Shown: in pieces, positions 10,437 through 19,171 of the stretch
Position numbering within the stretch: position 1 is the stretch's first letter
How the letters are laid out: each line of letters begins with the position of its first letter
NCBI RefSeq assembly: GCF_000368145.1
Contig: NZ_KB849283.1
Span: 1,576,324-1,640,323, forward strand
Source: Acinetobacter guillouiae CIP 63.46
GTDB taxonomy: Bacteria > Pseudomonadota > Gammaproteobacteria > Pseudomonadales > Moraxellaceae
DNA length: 64,000 nucleotides
Reading direction: 5' to 3'
Translations under genes and position numbers: made by a program
The notes under the pieces: generated by a model
Told to the model about the DNA's origin: nothing
Seen by the model: only the letters and a program-made list of their open reading frames with translations
Databases searched by the model: none

Positions 10437-11858
10437 ATGTCACAAACAATCACACTTTATGTCGATGGTGCTTGTAAAGGCAACCCAGGTCCTGGTGGCT
10501 GGGGCGCTTATATCATCACTGAAACAGAAGAACATAAGTTGTGTGGTGGTGAACTGGATACAACCAATAACCGCATGGAACTTACCGCAGCCATTGAAGG
10601 GATCGCATTTTGCCCAACCGAAGCAAAATTAGTGCTTTGGACCGATTCCAACTATGTAAAACGTGGCATTACCGAATGGATTGAAGGGTGGAAAAAGAAA
10701 AACTGGAAAGATGTAAAAAACCCAGATCTTTGGAAAAAACTCGATCAAACCTGCCAAGGTCGCGAAATTGAATGGAACTGGATTAAAGGTCATGCTGGAC
10801 ATGCAGGCAATGAAATGGCAGATCAATTGGCGAATTTAGGTACTCAGCAAATACTCGACGCAAAAAAAAACACCACTGCGCCAACCAAATTGACTGAACC
10901 CTTGGCAGTGGCTGATGATAAAAAAAAACATGAAAAAGACTGGCTGCTTGACGATCCCTTTGGATTTGACCTGATTGAATCAGATGAAATGATAGAATCA
11001 GAAATTAGCCCTCAGCAGGATGTCATGCCAGCTCATGAAATTGAGATGGAAGAACCATCTAACCAAGATATCAATGAAAATGATGAGCCAGCAATGAGCC
11101 AACCTGCAATGCGAGATATTCATCCACAAATTGTGATTACACCTGCGACGGTCCAGTTACATGGCCCTAAACAGTTTATTCTGGATACCGAGACCACTGG
11201 TTTCTATTATCAGGACAGTGACCGAATTGTTGAAGTTGGCGCAATTGAAATGGTCAATCGTAAACTGACTGGCAGTTCGATTCATATCTATATTAATCCA
11301 GAAAAACCAGTTGGCGATTCAGAAGCCATCCATGGTATTACCGATGAGTTTTTAAAAGATAAGCCAAAATATAACGAAATTGCGCAAGTTTTATTTGACT
11401 ACTTAAAAGGTAGTGAAATTATTGCGCATAATGCAAGCTTCGATATGAACTTCTTAGATATGGAGTTCAAGCGCAGTGGTCTACAGGCACTCTCAGAAGT
11501 ATGTGAAGTAACTGATACCTTGGCAATGGCGAAAAGCAAACATCCTGGGCAAAAGAACTCTTTGGATGCCTTAGTTCGCCGTTATGAAATTCCGCAACGA
11601 GATCGTACTTTCCATGGTGCCTTACTCGATGCTGAAATTTTATCTGACGTTTATCTCGCCATGACAGGCGGTCAAGTATCCTTTGACATGGATGCTCTTT
11701 CTGCACATACTGATCAGGCGCAAAGAAATACAACTCGGAAAAAAATTGAAATCAATGCCCCAATCATTTTACCTTCAGATGAAGAATTAGAAGCGCATGA
11801 GAACTGGGTCAAACAATTTCAAGAAAAACATGGGGAAGCCTGCATTTTTGCAAAATAA
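10437..11858 (+). CDS. rnhA-dnaQ: RNase HI - DNA polymerase III epsilon (DnaQ) fusion protein
   Basis: A single 473-aa frame joins two enzymes that are separate neighbouring genes in E. coli. Residues 1-150 are RNase HI (VDGACKGNPGPGGWG, NNRMELTAA, WTDSNYVKRG, KGHAGHAGNEMADQLA, giving the DEDD metal site). An acidic linker follows (about 155-235). Residues 236-470 form a DnaQ-type 3'-5' proofreading exonuclease with FILDTETTGF (Exo I), IIAHNASFDMNFL (Exo II) and FHGALLDAEILSDVYL (Exo III). It would remove RNA from RNA:DNA hybrids and proofread replication. There is no frameshift or internal ribosome site that would argue for two proteins. The upstream stretch shared with mltD holds a TATACAAT -10 candidate. 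Confidence 0.93.
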   Translation: MSQTITLYVDGACKGNPGPGGWGAYIITETEEHKLCGGELDTTNNRMELTAAIEGIAFCPTEAKLVLWTDSNYVKRGITEWIEGWKKKNWKDVKNPDLWKKLDQTCQGREIEWNWIKGHAGHAGNEMADQLANLGTQQILDAKKNTTAPTKLTEPLAVADDKKKHEKDWLLDDPFGFDLIESDEMIESEISPQQDVMPAHEIEMEEPSNQDINENDEPAMSQPAMRDIHPQIVITPATVQLHGPKQFILDTETTGFYYQDSDRIVEVGAIEMVNRKLTGSSIHIYINPEKPVGDSEAIHGITDEFLKDKPKYNEIAQVLFDYLKGSEIIAHNASFDMNFLDMEFKRSGLQALSEVCEVTDTLAMAKSKHPGQKNSLDALVRRYEIPQRDRTFHGALLDAEILSDVYLAMTGGQVSFDMDALSAHTDQAQRNTTRKKIEINAPIILPSDEELEAHENWVKQFQEKHGEACIFAK

Positions 11859-11925
11859 AATTTGAAATTGATGGCTATTTTTTCTGTAAAGATGGTCTTC
11901 TTCGGCTATAGTAAAACTTAGAAAA

Positions 11926-11945
11926 TTAGCCTCATTTTGAGGCTA
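11926..11945. other. Hairpin between rnhA-dnaQ and fimL
   Basis: An inverted repeat TAGCCTCA/TGAGGCTA with a short loop lies about 40 nt before the fimL start. On the plus strand it lacks a U-run, so it is not a clear terminator; it could be a weak terminator or a leader structure for fimL. Confidence 0.4.
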
Positions 11946-11985
11946 TGAAATAAAACATTCAGATACCCAGGATAGGTGCAGATCA

Positions 11986-13629
11986 ATGTCTTACCAAACC
12001 TCTATACATTTTGATCCGACAGCATTACTTATTATTAAAAAAGAAGTCGATAATTCAATTTTACAGGTAGAATCTGCTGTCAGTAGTTTAGTTGAAGACC
12101 AAACTTTACCCTTCGGTATTGATGATGCTTTGCTTCAATTTGAACAATGTGTAAATGTGCTGATGCTCATCGATATGCCGCATGTTGCTAAAATTGCGCA
12201 ACTCTCTGCGGCGGTGATGCGTAAAGTGATGCAAAACCCGCGTGAGATCAATACCCAAGAAGTGATCGCTTTGAGTGAAGGCACCACCATGCTCAAACGC
12301 TATATTGAGTTTATTTGCCTTCGTGAAGTCAGAGCGCCACAATTCTTACATGACACCTTAAATCGCTTAGAACTTTCTTTAGGTCTAGAGCTGACACCAG
12401 AAGGCCAAGCAATTATTCCTCTGCTTGACTGTGTAACACCGAATTTTAACTTGCCACAATCATCTGAGTTAGAGCATTCAGTGTATGTACATAAACTTTA
12501 TAAATTATGCCTACATAAACTGCTCAAACAGCAAGAAACAGATTTAGATTTACAAGGTATCAAGCTGGTTGGGTCTTATTTGGCAAATGCAGCCAAAGGC
12601 CAAGAAAGTGAACAATATTGGGCTTTGGCTGCAGTTGCTTTAAATCACATTGAAAACATCATTCTCAATGACACACGCCTCAGAACGTTAATCAGTATTG
12701 AAACCAATATGTCTTTATTCTTTAAAGATCTAAGCGGATTCAAGCCATCTTTATTAGATACTGCCAATATCCTAAGTATTTGTATCAGCCAAGAAGATGA
12801 AATATCACAACACATCCGTGAACAGATTAATGTTGGCGAAGATATTCTGACTGACACACAATTACAAATATTCAGCCGCCATTTATATGGCCCTGATTTT
12901 GAAACCATTCATAGTGTGAGCCAACTGATTACAGATGAAATGTCGCAAATCCGTAATGATATTGAGTTTAACTACAAAAATATGAGTGATGAAAAAACGC
13001 AAGAATTGAAAAGCAAACTGACTGATCTTGCGCATGTATTTAAAGTCTTGAATCTCAATGAAGCCTATAGCGGACTGAAACAACAGGCTGACCTACTGTC
13101 TCAAGACAACATGCTCAAAGATGAAAATTATGCGCAACAGTTGATGAACAGTATTTTATCAGCGATGAATTCGATTGGTATCTTAGAGCGTAATTACACA
13201 TCGAGTCGTTTACAGTTAAAAGTGAATAACTTGCAGATTTCATTAGATCGTCTAGATGAAGCACATGCAGCATTATTGACTGAGACCAAAGCGCTGGTTG
13301 ATTTAAGCTCACAAACATTGGTGCAATATTTACAAGATCCTCCAAGCACAAGTTTAGACCAACTTCCATCACAATTAAGTGAAATTGGTGGTGCACTGTT
13401 GTTCCTTGCGGCAAAAGATGGTCAAAAAGCATTGTTACTCTCTGCGGAGTTTATTCAAACGGGTCTTAACAAAGAGCACGTGTTTAACCTTGCACAAGTC
13501 AATAAACTGCTTGATGTTTTAGCCAGTGCAGACATGATGATTGAAAATCTACAAAACAAACAACCTGTTTTACAAGCCATGTTTGATGTAGCATTAACAA
13601 GTAGTCAAAATTTAAAATCGGTAGCCTAA
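11986..13629 (+). CDS. fimL: FimL-like type IV pilus/twitching regulator
   Basis: A 547-aa, mostly helical soluble protein without signal peptide or membrane segments. Its N-terminal half (helices with PFGIDDALLQFEQCVNVLMLIDMPHVAKIAQL and LSEGTTMLKRYIEFICLREVRAPQF) resembles the PilL/ChpA N-terminus, the hallmark of FimL. In Pseudomonas aeruginosa FimL links the Pil-Chp chemosensory system to adenylate cyclase and pilus function. The HPt-like region shows no obvious phosphorylatable His context, as in known FimL. It lies downstream of rnhA-dnaQ and its stop overlaps the nudC start by 1 nt (TAATG), suggesting co-transcription. Assignment rests on remembered family similarity, so it is less certain than its neighbours. 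Confidence 0.7.
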   Translation: MSYQTSIHFDPTALLIIKKEVDNSILQVESAVSSLVEDQTLPFGIDDALLQFEQCVNVLMLIDMPHVAKIAQLSAAVMRKVMQNPREINTQEVIALSEGTTMLKRYIEFICLREVRAPQFLHDTLNRLELSLGLELTPEGQAIIPLLDCVTPNFNLPQSSELEHSVYVHKLYKLCLHKLLKQQETDLDLQGIKLVGSYLANAAKGQESEQYWALAAVALNHIENIILNDTRLRTLISIETNMSLFFKDLSGFKPSLLDTANILSICISQEDEISQHIREQINVGEDILTDTQLQIFSRHLYGPDFETIHSVSQLITDEMSQIRNDIEFNYKNMSDEKTQELKSKLTDLAHVFKVLNLNEAYSGLKQQADLLSQDNMLKDENYAQQLMNSILSAMNSIGILERNYTSSRLQLKVNNLQISLDRLDEAHAALLTETKALVDLSSQTLVQYLQDPPSTSLDQLPSQLSEIGGALLFLAAKDGQKALLLSAEFIQTGLNKEHVFNLAQVNKLLDVLASADMMIENLQNKQPVLQAMFDVALTSSQNLKSVA

Positions 13630-14387
13630 TGTCAGAATTATCACTTGCATATATCTTTCACCATCAACAACTTTTAGTGGATGAAAATTTACAACTACCT
13701 AAAGTTGAAAAGTTAGCAAGTGATATCAGCTTTAACTCGGGTGATCAGATTATTGCCCGAGATCTTTTTATCGAAGATCAAATTCCAGAGGGATATCAAC
13801 TGATCCCGATTCGTCAATTGATTTCACAATGGACCAAATCTGAGTTTGAACAAGCCAGTCGTGCAGTACAGTTGCTAGAGTGGCGAAGAAACCATAAGTT
13901 TTGTAGCCACTGTGGACACGAAACCGAGGTTCACCCAACTGAATATGCCATGGTCTGCCCTAGCTGTCGTTATCATCAATACCCGCGTGTACAACCGTGT
14001 ATTATCACCGTGATTACTCGTGGCAATAACGAAATTCTATTGGCAAAAAATGCCAAGAATAAAAGCAAGATGTATGGCCTTATTGCGGGTTTTGTTGAAG
14101 TCGGTGAAACACTGGAAGAAGCAGTCAAAAGAGAAACGTTGGAAGAAGTTGGCCTACATGTCAAAAATGTCCAATATTTATCCAGCCAACCTTGGCCTTT
14201 TCCAAGTAATCTTATGCTGGCCTTTAAGGCAGAATATGAATCTGGTGAAATCGTCTTGCAAGAAGAAGAAATTAGTGAGGCTCAGTTCTTTAAATTTGAT
14301 CAGTTACCCGAAACGCCTTTTAGTGGCAGTATCGCCCATGCCATGATTGAACATGTAATTCACAATAAACCGATGCATAAAGACTGA
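13629..14387 (+). CDS. nudC: NAD(+)/NADH pyrophosphatase NudC
   Basis: Nudix hydrolase of 252 aa that cleaves NAD(H) and, in E. coli, removes NAD caps from RNA. A zinc ribbon (FCSHCGHE ... MVCPSCRYHQYPR, residues about 91-120) precedes the Nudix domain. The Nudix box reads GFVEVGETLEEAVKRETLEE (about residues 154-173). The NADH-specific signature SQPWPFPSNLM follows at about residue 185. Coupled by a TAATG overlap to fimL; a strong bidirectional terminator follows. Confidence 0.95.
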   Translation: MSELSLAYIFHHQQLLVDENLQLPKVEKLASDISFNSGDQIIARDLFIEDQIPEGYQLIPIRQLISQWTKSEFEQASRAVQLLEWRRNHKFCSHCGHETEVHPTEYAMVCPSCRYHQYPRVQPCIITVITRGNNEILLAKNAKNKSKMYGLIAGFVEVGETLEEAVKRETLEEVGLHVKNVQYLSSQPWPFPSNLMLAFKAEYESGEIVLQEEEISEAQFFKFDQLPETPFSGSIAHAMIEHVIHNKPMHKD

Positions 14388-14411
14388 TTTTGATTGAGAC
14401 ATGTTCAAATC

Positions 14412-14441
14412 AAAAATGCCTAGCGATTGCTAGGCATTTTT
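14412..14441. terminator. Bidirectional intrinsic terminator between nudC and the alpha/beta hydrolase gene
   Basis: Hairpin ATGCCTAGC-GATT-GCTAGGCAT flanked by A5 and T5 runs, so it works on both strands for two convergent genes. It overlaps the last codons of the minus-strand hydrolase. Confidence 0.9.
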
Positions 14442-15332
14442 CATTGCTTCATTTAAAACCTTAATAATTTCAGGCCGGGTTTTATAGAATCGACTAAATA
14501 AACTTGAAACACTGCCCATAATTGAAATATGACCAGTTTTAGGTATCGTGTAAATTTCACAATGATTGCCTTGTTCAAGTAATTGCTGTTTAAAATCTAA
14601 AGAGTTTTTAGCTTTAACGATTTGATCATTTTCTGCCAAGAACAAATAATGCTTTACCTCATTTTTTTCAACAAAATAATACGGCATTACTTGTTGATAA
14701 GGAATGCTTTGATCAAACGCATTCTCGGCTAAAGCATCGCCTTTATAATCGAAATGATAAGGTCCAGCGATTCCAATCAAAGCTTTAATATTTTGTTTGA
14801 TGGCCAGTTGGTAGTGCTTAGGATGATAAAGCAAAGACGCTATATTAAATGCACCTGCTGAATGCCCCATCAAGGCAATTTTATCCATTGAAATACCGAA
14901 ACGCGCTTGTTGTTGTTCCAAATAATTCAAAGCAACTGCAAGATCATCAATATAGCTTGGAAATTTATGCTCAGGTGCCAAATGATAGTTCAGCACTGCC
15001 ACGTTATAGCCAAAACGGCTAAAGGCCTCGCCTACAAATTTATAAGCACTTTTATCGCCATGACTCCATGCCCCACCATGAACAAAAAGAATCAGCGCAT
15101 TCTGTTGCTTTTTATTAGAAATATATAAATCTAAACGTTGTCTCGCCTTTAAGCCATAGGCAATATTATGCTGAATGGAATAGCCCTTTTTAGGGGTCAA
15201 GCCATTAATGGTAATACTGCCTAAATCGTATAAACGAAAATCTTGATAGTGCGATTTAAATTGAGATTTTAGTTGTTCAAACTGCTTTCCAAATCTAACT
15301 TTTAAAAACTTTAACCTATTGTTGAATAACAT
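14430..15332 (-). CDS. Alpha/beta hydrolase (carboxylesterase-like)
   Basis: About 300 aa. The oxyanion-hole motif is LFVHGGAWSHGDKSAY, the nucleophile elbow is ALMGHSAGAFN, and the likely catalytic acid and His are in FLAENDQIVK and TGHISIM. This places it with the HGG-type lipase/esterase and BD-FAE-like hydrolases. The track frame opens at 15401, well inside the preceding dolP-like gene; I favour ATG 15332, which overlaps that gene by only 17 nt. The N-terminal 45 residues are basic and hydrophobic-poor, with no clear signal peptide. The substrate is unknown. Confidence 0.75.
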   Translation of the reverse strand: MLFNNRLKFLKVRFGKQFEQLKSQFKSHYQDFRLYDLGSITINGLTPKKGYSIQHNIAYGLKARQRLDLYISNKKQQNALILFVHGGAWSHGDKSAYKFVGEAFSRFGYNVAVLNYHLAPEHKFPSYIDDLAVALNYLEQQQARFGISMDKIALMGHSAGAFNIASLLYHPKHYQLAIKQNIKALIGIAGPYHFDYKGDALAENAFDQSIPYQQVMPYYFVEKNEVKHYLFLAENDQIVKAKNSLDFKQQLLEQGNHCEIYTIPKTGHISIMGSVSSLFSRFYKTRPEIIKVLNEAMKNA

Positions 15333-16023
15333 TATTGTTTGGCTCTGTAGCATTAGGATCAATCGCAACAGGTGTCTGTACATCAGGTTGTTGTTGTACA
15401 TTATTTACCACAGGTGCTGTGAAAGATGAAGGTTGGACTGAATTATTCGCTTGTTCGACATTATCAATCAAGGTCACAATTTTAGTCACATTTCCAACTT
15501 TTTGTAAAACATCATTTAAATCTGCAATTTCAGCATTGTTTAAACGACCTAAAACATACAACACGCCGTCTTCTGTATGGATCAAGACTTTATTGTCTGA
15601 AACCACAGGCGCTTTCATCACTAAACCACGGGTATTCACAGTGACCGATGCATCTTGCATGATAGTACTATAACCGATTTGATTACCAACAGTCAGGTAA
15701 TTATGGACTGCTTTTACATCGCTCATCGCTCGTAGATTATCTTCTGCCAACTGCTTTAAATGCGCATCTGGCACTTGCCCTGTCAATAAGACATTGCTAT
15801 GAAAACTATTAATATTGACACGAGATTGCTTAAATCGGGCATCCAACTTATACAAGTTGATTTTCGCAGTTCGCTCAATAGAAGAATCAATAAACACTTG
15901 TCCTAAAGATCGAACACCACTATCTGTTCCCACTGGTGAAGAACCAGTACCACCTGAGATAAAACTCGCGCAACCAGACAAACTTGCTACACACATCATG
16001 GTGATGACAATACGTTTTAACAC
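15316..16023 (-). CDS. BON-domain outer-membrane lipoprotein, DolP/YraP-like
   Basis: A 235-aa lipoprotein: signal MLKRIVITMMCVASLSGC with lipobox LSGC. Two BON domains follow (about residues 45-115, with SNVLLTGQVPDAHLKQ, and 120-190, with VLIHTEDGVLYVLGRLNNAE). The C-terminal tail is rich in Asn, Gln and Pro. In E. coli, DolP (YraP) supports outer-membrane integrity and is encoded with yraM(lpoA)-yraN-diaA, the same neighbourhood as here without diaA. The start is GTG, with AGGAG 9 nt upstream; the first in-frame ATG would destroy the signal peptide. Confidence 0.85.
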   Translation of the reverse strand: MLKRIVITMMCVASLSGCASFISGGTGSSPVGTDSGVRSLGQVFIDSSIERTAKINLYKLDARFKQSRVNINSFHSNVLLTGQVPDAHLKQLAEDNLRAMSDVKAVHNYLTVGNQIGYSTIMQDASVTVNTRGLVMKAPVVSDNKVLIHTEDGVLYVLGRLNNAEIADLNDVLQKVGNVTKIVTLIDNVEQANNSVQPSSFTAPVVNNVQQQPDVQTPVAIDPNATEPNNNVIQQ

Positions 16024-16128
16024 TCAGCAAGACTCCTATTAATTTTAGCCTGCTAAACAACCCATTTAAACGTCGTTAACATGCTGGAAAATATATTTAT
16101 TTTTGAAATAACCGTACATAAATTTCAG

Positions 16129-16545
16129 TCACAGATTAATCAAGTCTGCATCTAAAGTAAATGCATTTTCAATCCAAGATTGATCATAAGAGATTTTACT
16201 GAGGTCTTGCTGTACGTTTTTTGCAATTTTATGATGTAAATCAAAACCAATCACATCGAAACGGCAATAATATTGTTCATATTGTGGATATTCTTGTAAA
16301 AACTTAAACGCTGTTTTAATCATTTTTTGTTGTTTTGATTGATTTACAGCTTCAAAAGCATGCCCCATCTGTGTCGGTGTTCTTGCTTTCACCTCAACAA
16401 AAATTAACTCTTGTTTAGACTGCGCAATAATATCTATTTCACCAAAGCGCGAGAAATAATTCAATTTTATGATGTCATAGCCATGTTGAAGCAGTAATTT
16501 CACTGCTTCTTGCTCAGCCCATTGTCCTAAATTATTTTTTGCCAT
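16129..16545 (-). CDS. yraN: UPF0102 (YraN) family protein
   Basis: A 138-aa protein with the YraN pattern: GQWAEQEAVKLLLQHGYDIIKLNY, then FGEIDIIAQSKQELIFVEVKARTPTQMG. The D, E and K residues (GEIDII, FVEVKAR) match an endonuclease-like PD-(D/E)XK core. The biological role is not established in the family. It sits 13 nt downstream of the lpoA-like gene and belongs to the conserved rsmI/lpoA/yraN/dolP neighbourhood. Confidence 0.9.
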   Translation of the reverse strand: MAKNNLGQWAEQEAVKLLLQHGYDIIKLNYFSRFGEIDIIAQSKQELIFVEVKARTPTQMGHAFEAVNQSKQQKMIKTAFKFLQEYPQYEQYYCRFDVIGFDLHHKIAKNVQQDLSKISYDQSWIENAFTLDADLINL

Positions 16546-16558
16546 CAGAAACCTATCA

Positions 16559-17509
16559 TCACAAAGGCACTAAATTATTTTTTGAGCGTTCAAAACATTG
16601 CGGAATACGCTCAACACGATTTCCATCAATTTTAATTTTTCCCGTGCGACCATTAAAGGTTAAGCTTTTTACATTCGGATCCAAAACAAATTGTTCAGCA
16701 ATATGCCAAGCATCTCCACCAAAGGCATATAAACGCTGATACGGTAACGAGGTCGGTTTATCTTTATAAGCTTTGACGACATCATCCCATTCGGCAATGT
16801 ATAAGGCTGGAACATCACAGAATTTCATCCCTTTAGGCAAGGCCTTTTTTTCATCGACAGCAATGGCTTGGGTATAAATTTTTTTCTTCTGCAATTTGGG
16901 AAAACTGGTCAACCATTGGTTTGAACCTAACAGTAAAATACCCTCTCGATCCGAAATCGACTTTGGCATATGCTCTACAGGATCGACTTCACCCATATAA
17001 TTGGCAAATAATGCATTTAAAAAGCTAATAGATTCCGCTTCCGTTCCTTTTTCACGCACCACATAGAGTTTGCTGACTTTATCATGCTGGATATAATCAA
17101 GCAGCGCCAATGCATCGTCATTTTTAGAAAGGCTATATTGCCAAACACTTTTATCGCTAGGATAAACTTCATTGAGTGCCAACACAGGTACTTTAGGCTT
17201 CAAATTAATTAAAGCCTCAACATCAGGACGAGCCAAAGGCCCAATAATCATTTTAGTCTTTTTATTGACGTGCTGTTTTAACAGGGCTTTGATGGTCTTT
17301 TGATCTGAATCGACAAATTTTAATGGTATTTCATTCTTTGAGGCCTGCGCGGCACTTAATATTCCTTGTTTAATACTCAAACCCGCTCGCGACATAGGGC
17401 CTGTTTCAGGTAATATAACCAGAATTTCTGCGTGAACTTGGATTGTAAATCCAACCATTCCCAACACAACCACTCTTTTAATACTGTTCAACACTAACTT
17501 ATTCTTCAT
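16559..17509 (-). CDS. Short LpoA/LppC-like periplasmic protein
   Basis: A 316-aa exported protein with the type I periplasmic-binding fold of the LpoA (YraM) C-terminal domain: ILVILPETGPMSRAGLSIKQGILSAAQA at the start, MIIGPLARPDVEALI near residue 90, and RLYAFGGDAWHIAEQF near 275. E. coli LpoA, the outer-membrane activator of PBP1A, is about 680 aa with an extra N-terminal TPR-like domain; here that part is absent. The signal peptide ends VHAE and has no lipobox Cys, so this protein should be soluble in the periplasm. It is divergent from rsmI, with start codons only 11 nt apart. Confidence 0.75.
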   Translation of the reverse strand: MKNKLVLNSIKRVVVLGMVGFTIQVHAEILVILPETGPMSRAGLSIKQGILSAAQASKNEIPLKFVDSDQKTIKALLKQHVNKKTKMIIGPLARPDVEALINLKPKVPVLALNEVYPSDKSVWQYSLSKNDDALALLDYIQHDKVSKLYVVREKGTEAESISFLNALFANYMGEVDPVEHMPKSISDREGILLLGSNQWLTSFPKLQKKKIYTQAIAVDEKKALPKGMKFCDVPALYIAEWDDVVKAYKDKPTSLPYQRLYAFGGDAWHIAEQFVLDPNVKSLTFNGRTGKIKIDGNRVERIPQCFERSKNNLVPL

Positions 17510-17519
17510 GGAGACCTTT

Positions 17520-18365
17520 ATGAGTGCTCAATTATTCGTCGTAGCGACCCCAATTGGGCACTTAGATGATATGACTTTTCGTTCTATTGAAGTTTTAAAG
17601 TCTGTTTCTGTTATTGCGGCAGAAGATACACGTCAATCTGCTCAATTATTAAAGCACTATAATATCTCAACTCCGCTCACAGCGTGTCATGATCACAATG
17701 AAAGTAACAAAATTGATATACTTATCGAAAAATTAAAAAGCGGTCAGAATATTGCTCTGGTCAGTGATGCTGGTACGCCATTAATTAGTGACCCTGGTTT
17801 TAAATTAGTACGTGCCGCTCAGGAAAATGGTATCCGCGTCATTCCTGTACCGGGTGCATGTGCTGCTATTGCTGCGCTAAGTGCGGTGGGTTTACCAAGT
17901 GATCGTTTTAGCTTTGAAGGCTTTTTATCGTCAAAACAATCGCAACGATTGATTCAATTAGAAAAATTAAAACATGAATCACAAACCATGATTATCTATG
18001 AAGCGCCTCATCGTATTTTAGATAGTGTCAAAGATATGGCTGATGTTTTTGGCGCAGATCGCCCTGTTGGTTTTGCACGTGAAATTACCAAAACATTTGA
18101 AACGATTAAAAAAATGACTTTGAGCGAGTTGGTGACATTTATTGAAAATGATCGCAATCAGCAAAAAGGTGAAATTGTTTTAGTTATTGGTGGTGCACCA
18201 GATGCCAAAGATCAAGATGTTGAACAAGAGAAGTTAGATCAACTTTTAAATCGCTTATTACAAGATTTATCGGTTAAAGCAGCATCACAACTGGCTGCGG
18301 ATCTAACAGGCATCAAAAAGAAAATCGCTTATCAACGTGCTTTAGAGCTGACTAATCAACAATAA
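17520..18365 (+). CDS. rsmI: 16S rRNA (cytidine1402-2'-O)-methyltransferase RsmI
   Basis: A 281-aa SAM-dependent methyltransferase of the tetrapyrrole methylase fold. Motifs: LFVVATPIGHLDDMTFRSIE at the N-terminus, AAEDTRQSAQLLKHY, LVSDAGTPLISDPGFKLV, and the loop VPGACAAIAALSAVGLPSDRF. It methylates C1402 of 16S rRNA together with RsmH. I chose ATG 17520 because GGAGA lies 5 nt upstream; an earlier in-frame ATG at 17508 overlaps the divergent lpoA-like start. Confidence 0.96.
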   Translation: MSAQLFVVATPIGHLDDMTFRSIEVLKSVSVIAAEDTRQSAQLLKHYNISTPLTACHDHNESNKIDILIEKLKSGQNIALVSDAGTPLISDPGFKLVRAAQENGIRVIPVPGACAAIAALSAVGLPSDRFSFEGFLSSKQSQRLIQLEKLKHESQTMIIYEAPHRILDSVKDMADVFGADRPVGFAREITKTFETIKKMTLSELVTFIENDRNQQKGEIVLVIGGAPDAKDQDVEQEKLDQLLNRLLQDLSVKAASQLAADLTGIKKKIAYQRALELTNQQ

Positions 18366-18744
18366 TTTTATTTCTTGAGTTGAGAAATGCCTGTATAAGC
18401 TTTTCTCAACCTGCTTTTCTACAAGTGACTGGTTGCTCTGGTCGCTTTTACCACCAAGCCTTAATCTCTATACAATAAATTTTAATCCCTCACTGATCAA
18501 TCTGGCACTTATAAAAGCTGATGCAGAAAAAACAATCAAAAGCACAACATTACTGATGATTTACTCCGCCATGCTTTTAAAGTGATTGACAAAAATCAAT
18601 AAAAATAAAATGATTATTTGATTCAAAATTCAAGAGAAAAATCACAAATAATGATCAATTCAAAATTTAGATTTAATCATCTAAAAGAGAAAATAGACAT
18701 CATCCCAACTCAATTTAAAAAAGCACCTTTCGGTGCTTTTAAAA
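18366..18744. other. AT-rich intergenic region with two hairpins
   Basis: After rsmI there is an inverted repeat GTTGAGAAA/TTTTCTCAAC (18379-18410) with no U-run, possibly the rsmI terminator. The rest is AT-rich with no convincing ORF. It ends in the terminator hairpin at 18717-18742. rnpB, which sits next to rsmI in Pseudomonas, is not recognisable here. Confidence 0.6.
18717..18742 (-). terminator. Intrinsic terminator downstream of the SutA-like gene
   Basis: Hairpin AAAGCACC-TTTC-GGTGCTTT with A and T runs on both sides, just after the stop codon of the minus-strand gene; probably active on both strands. Confidence 0.88.
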
Positions 18745-18996
18745 TCAATCTTTAGCAGATTCATCTGGTGGAACTTCGGTAATTCTCCCACCACGCGCTA
18801 AAAATGCAGCGACTTCATCTTCCAACGCTTCACGCTGTCTTTTTTTCGCTGTCACAGTGAGTGTTTCAGCTTCAGCTAAATCTGTATCTGAAACTGTCGA
18901 ATCACTTGCCGCAGCACCTTTTTCAGCCGCTTTAGCTTCATCATCGTCTACTGCATGATCTTCTGAATTATCATCATAATCATTTGTATCTGTCAT
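18745..18996 (-). CDS. Small acidic protein resembling RNA polymerase-binding SutA
   Basis: An 83-aa protein. Residues 1-45 are very acidic and low complexity (DYDDNSEDHAVDDDEAKAAE). Residues 48-60 are basic and helical (TAKKRQREALEDEV), and the tail reads AAFLARGGRITEVPPDES. A short acidic N-terminus followed by an EALExxVxxFLARGGRIxEVPP motif is what I recall of Pseudomonas SutA, which binds RNA polymerase in slow growth. The similarity comes from memory, so function is tentative. It has its own terminator and a monocistronic position. Confidence 0.6.
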   Translation of the reverse strand: MTDTNDYDDNSEDHAVDDDEAKAAEKGAAASDSTVSDTDLAEAETLTVTAKKRQREALEDEVAAFLARGGRITEVPPDESAKD

Positions 18997-19171
18997 CTTT
19001 AACTCCCCATCAATGACGTCAATGTACCATCCGAAAAATGGTGATGTTTTACAGAGAAATGTATCAAGCTCTTCGCCATTCGACTAGTATCTAGATACAC
19101 AAAATCGTGTTTTTTTTCATCAAATTCGTAATGTTGTTTAAATGATTGGTTAAAAAATATCAGAAATCCAA

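Noticed and set aside
18181..18210. Extending rsmI region into an rnpB gene downstream
   Set aside because: RNase P RNA signature segments are missing in 18366-18744.
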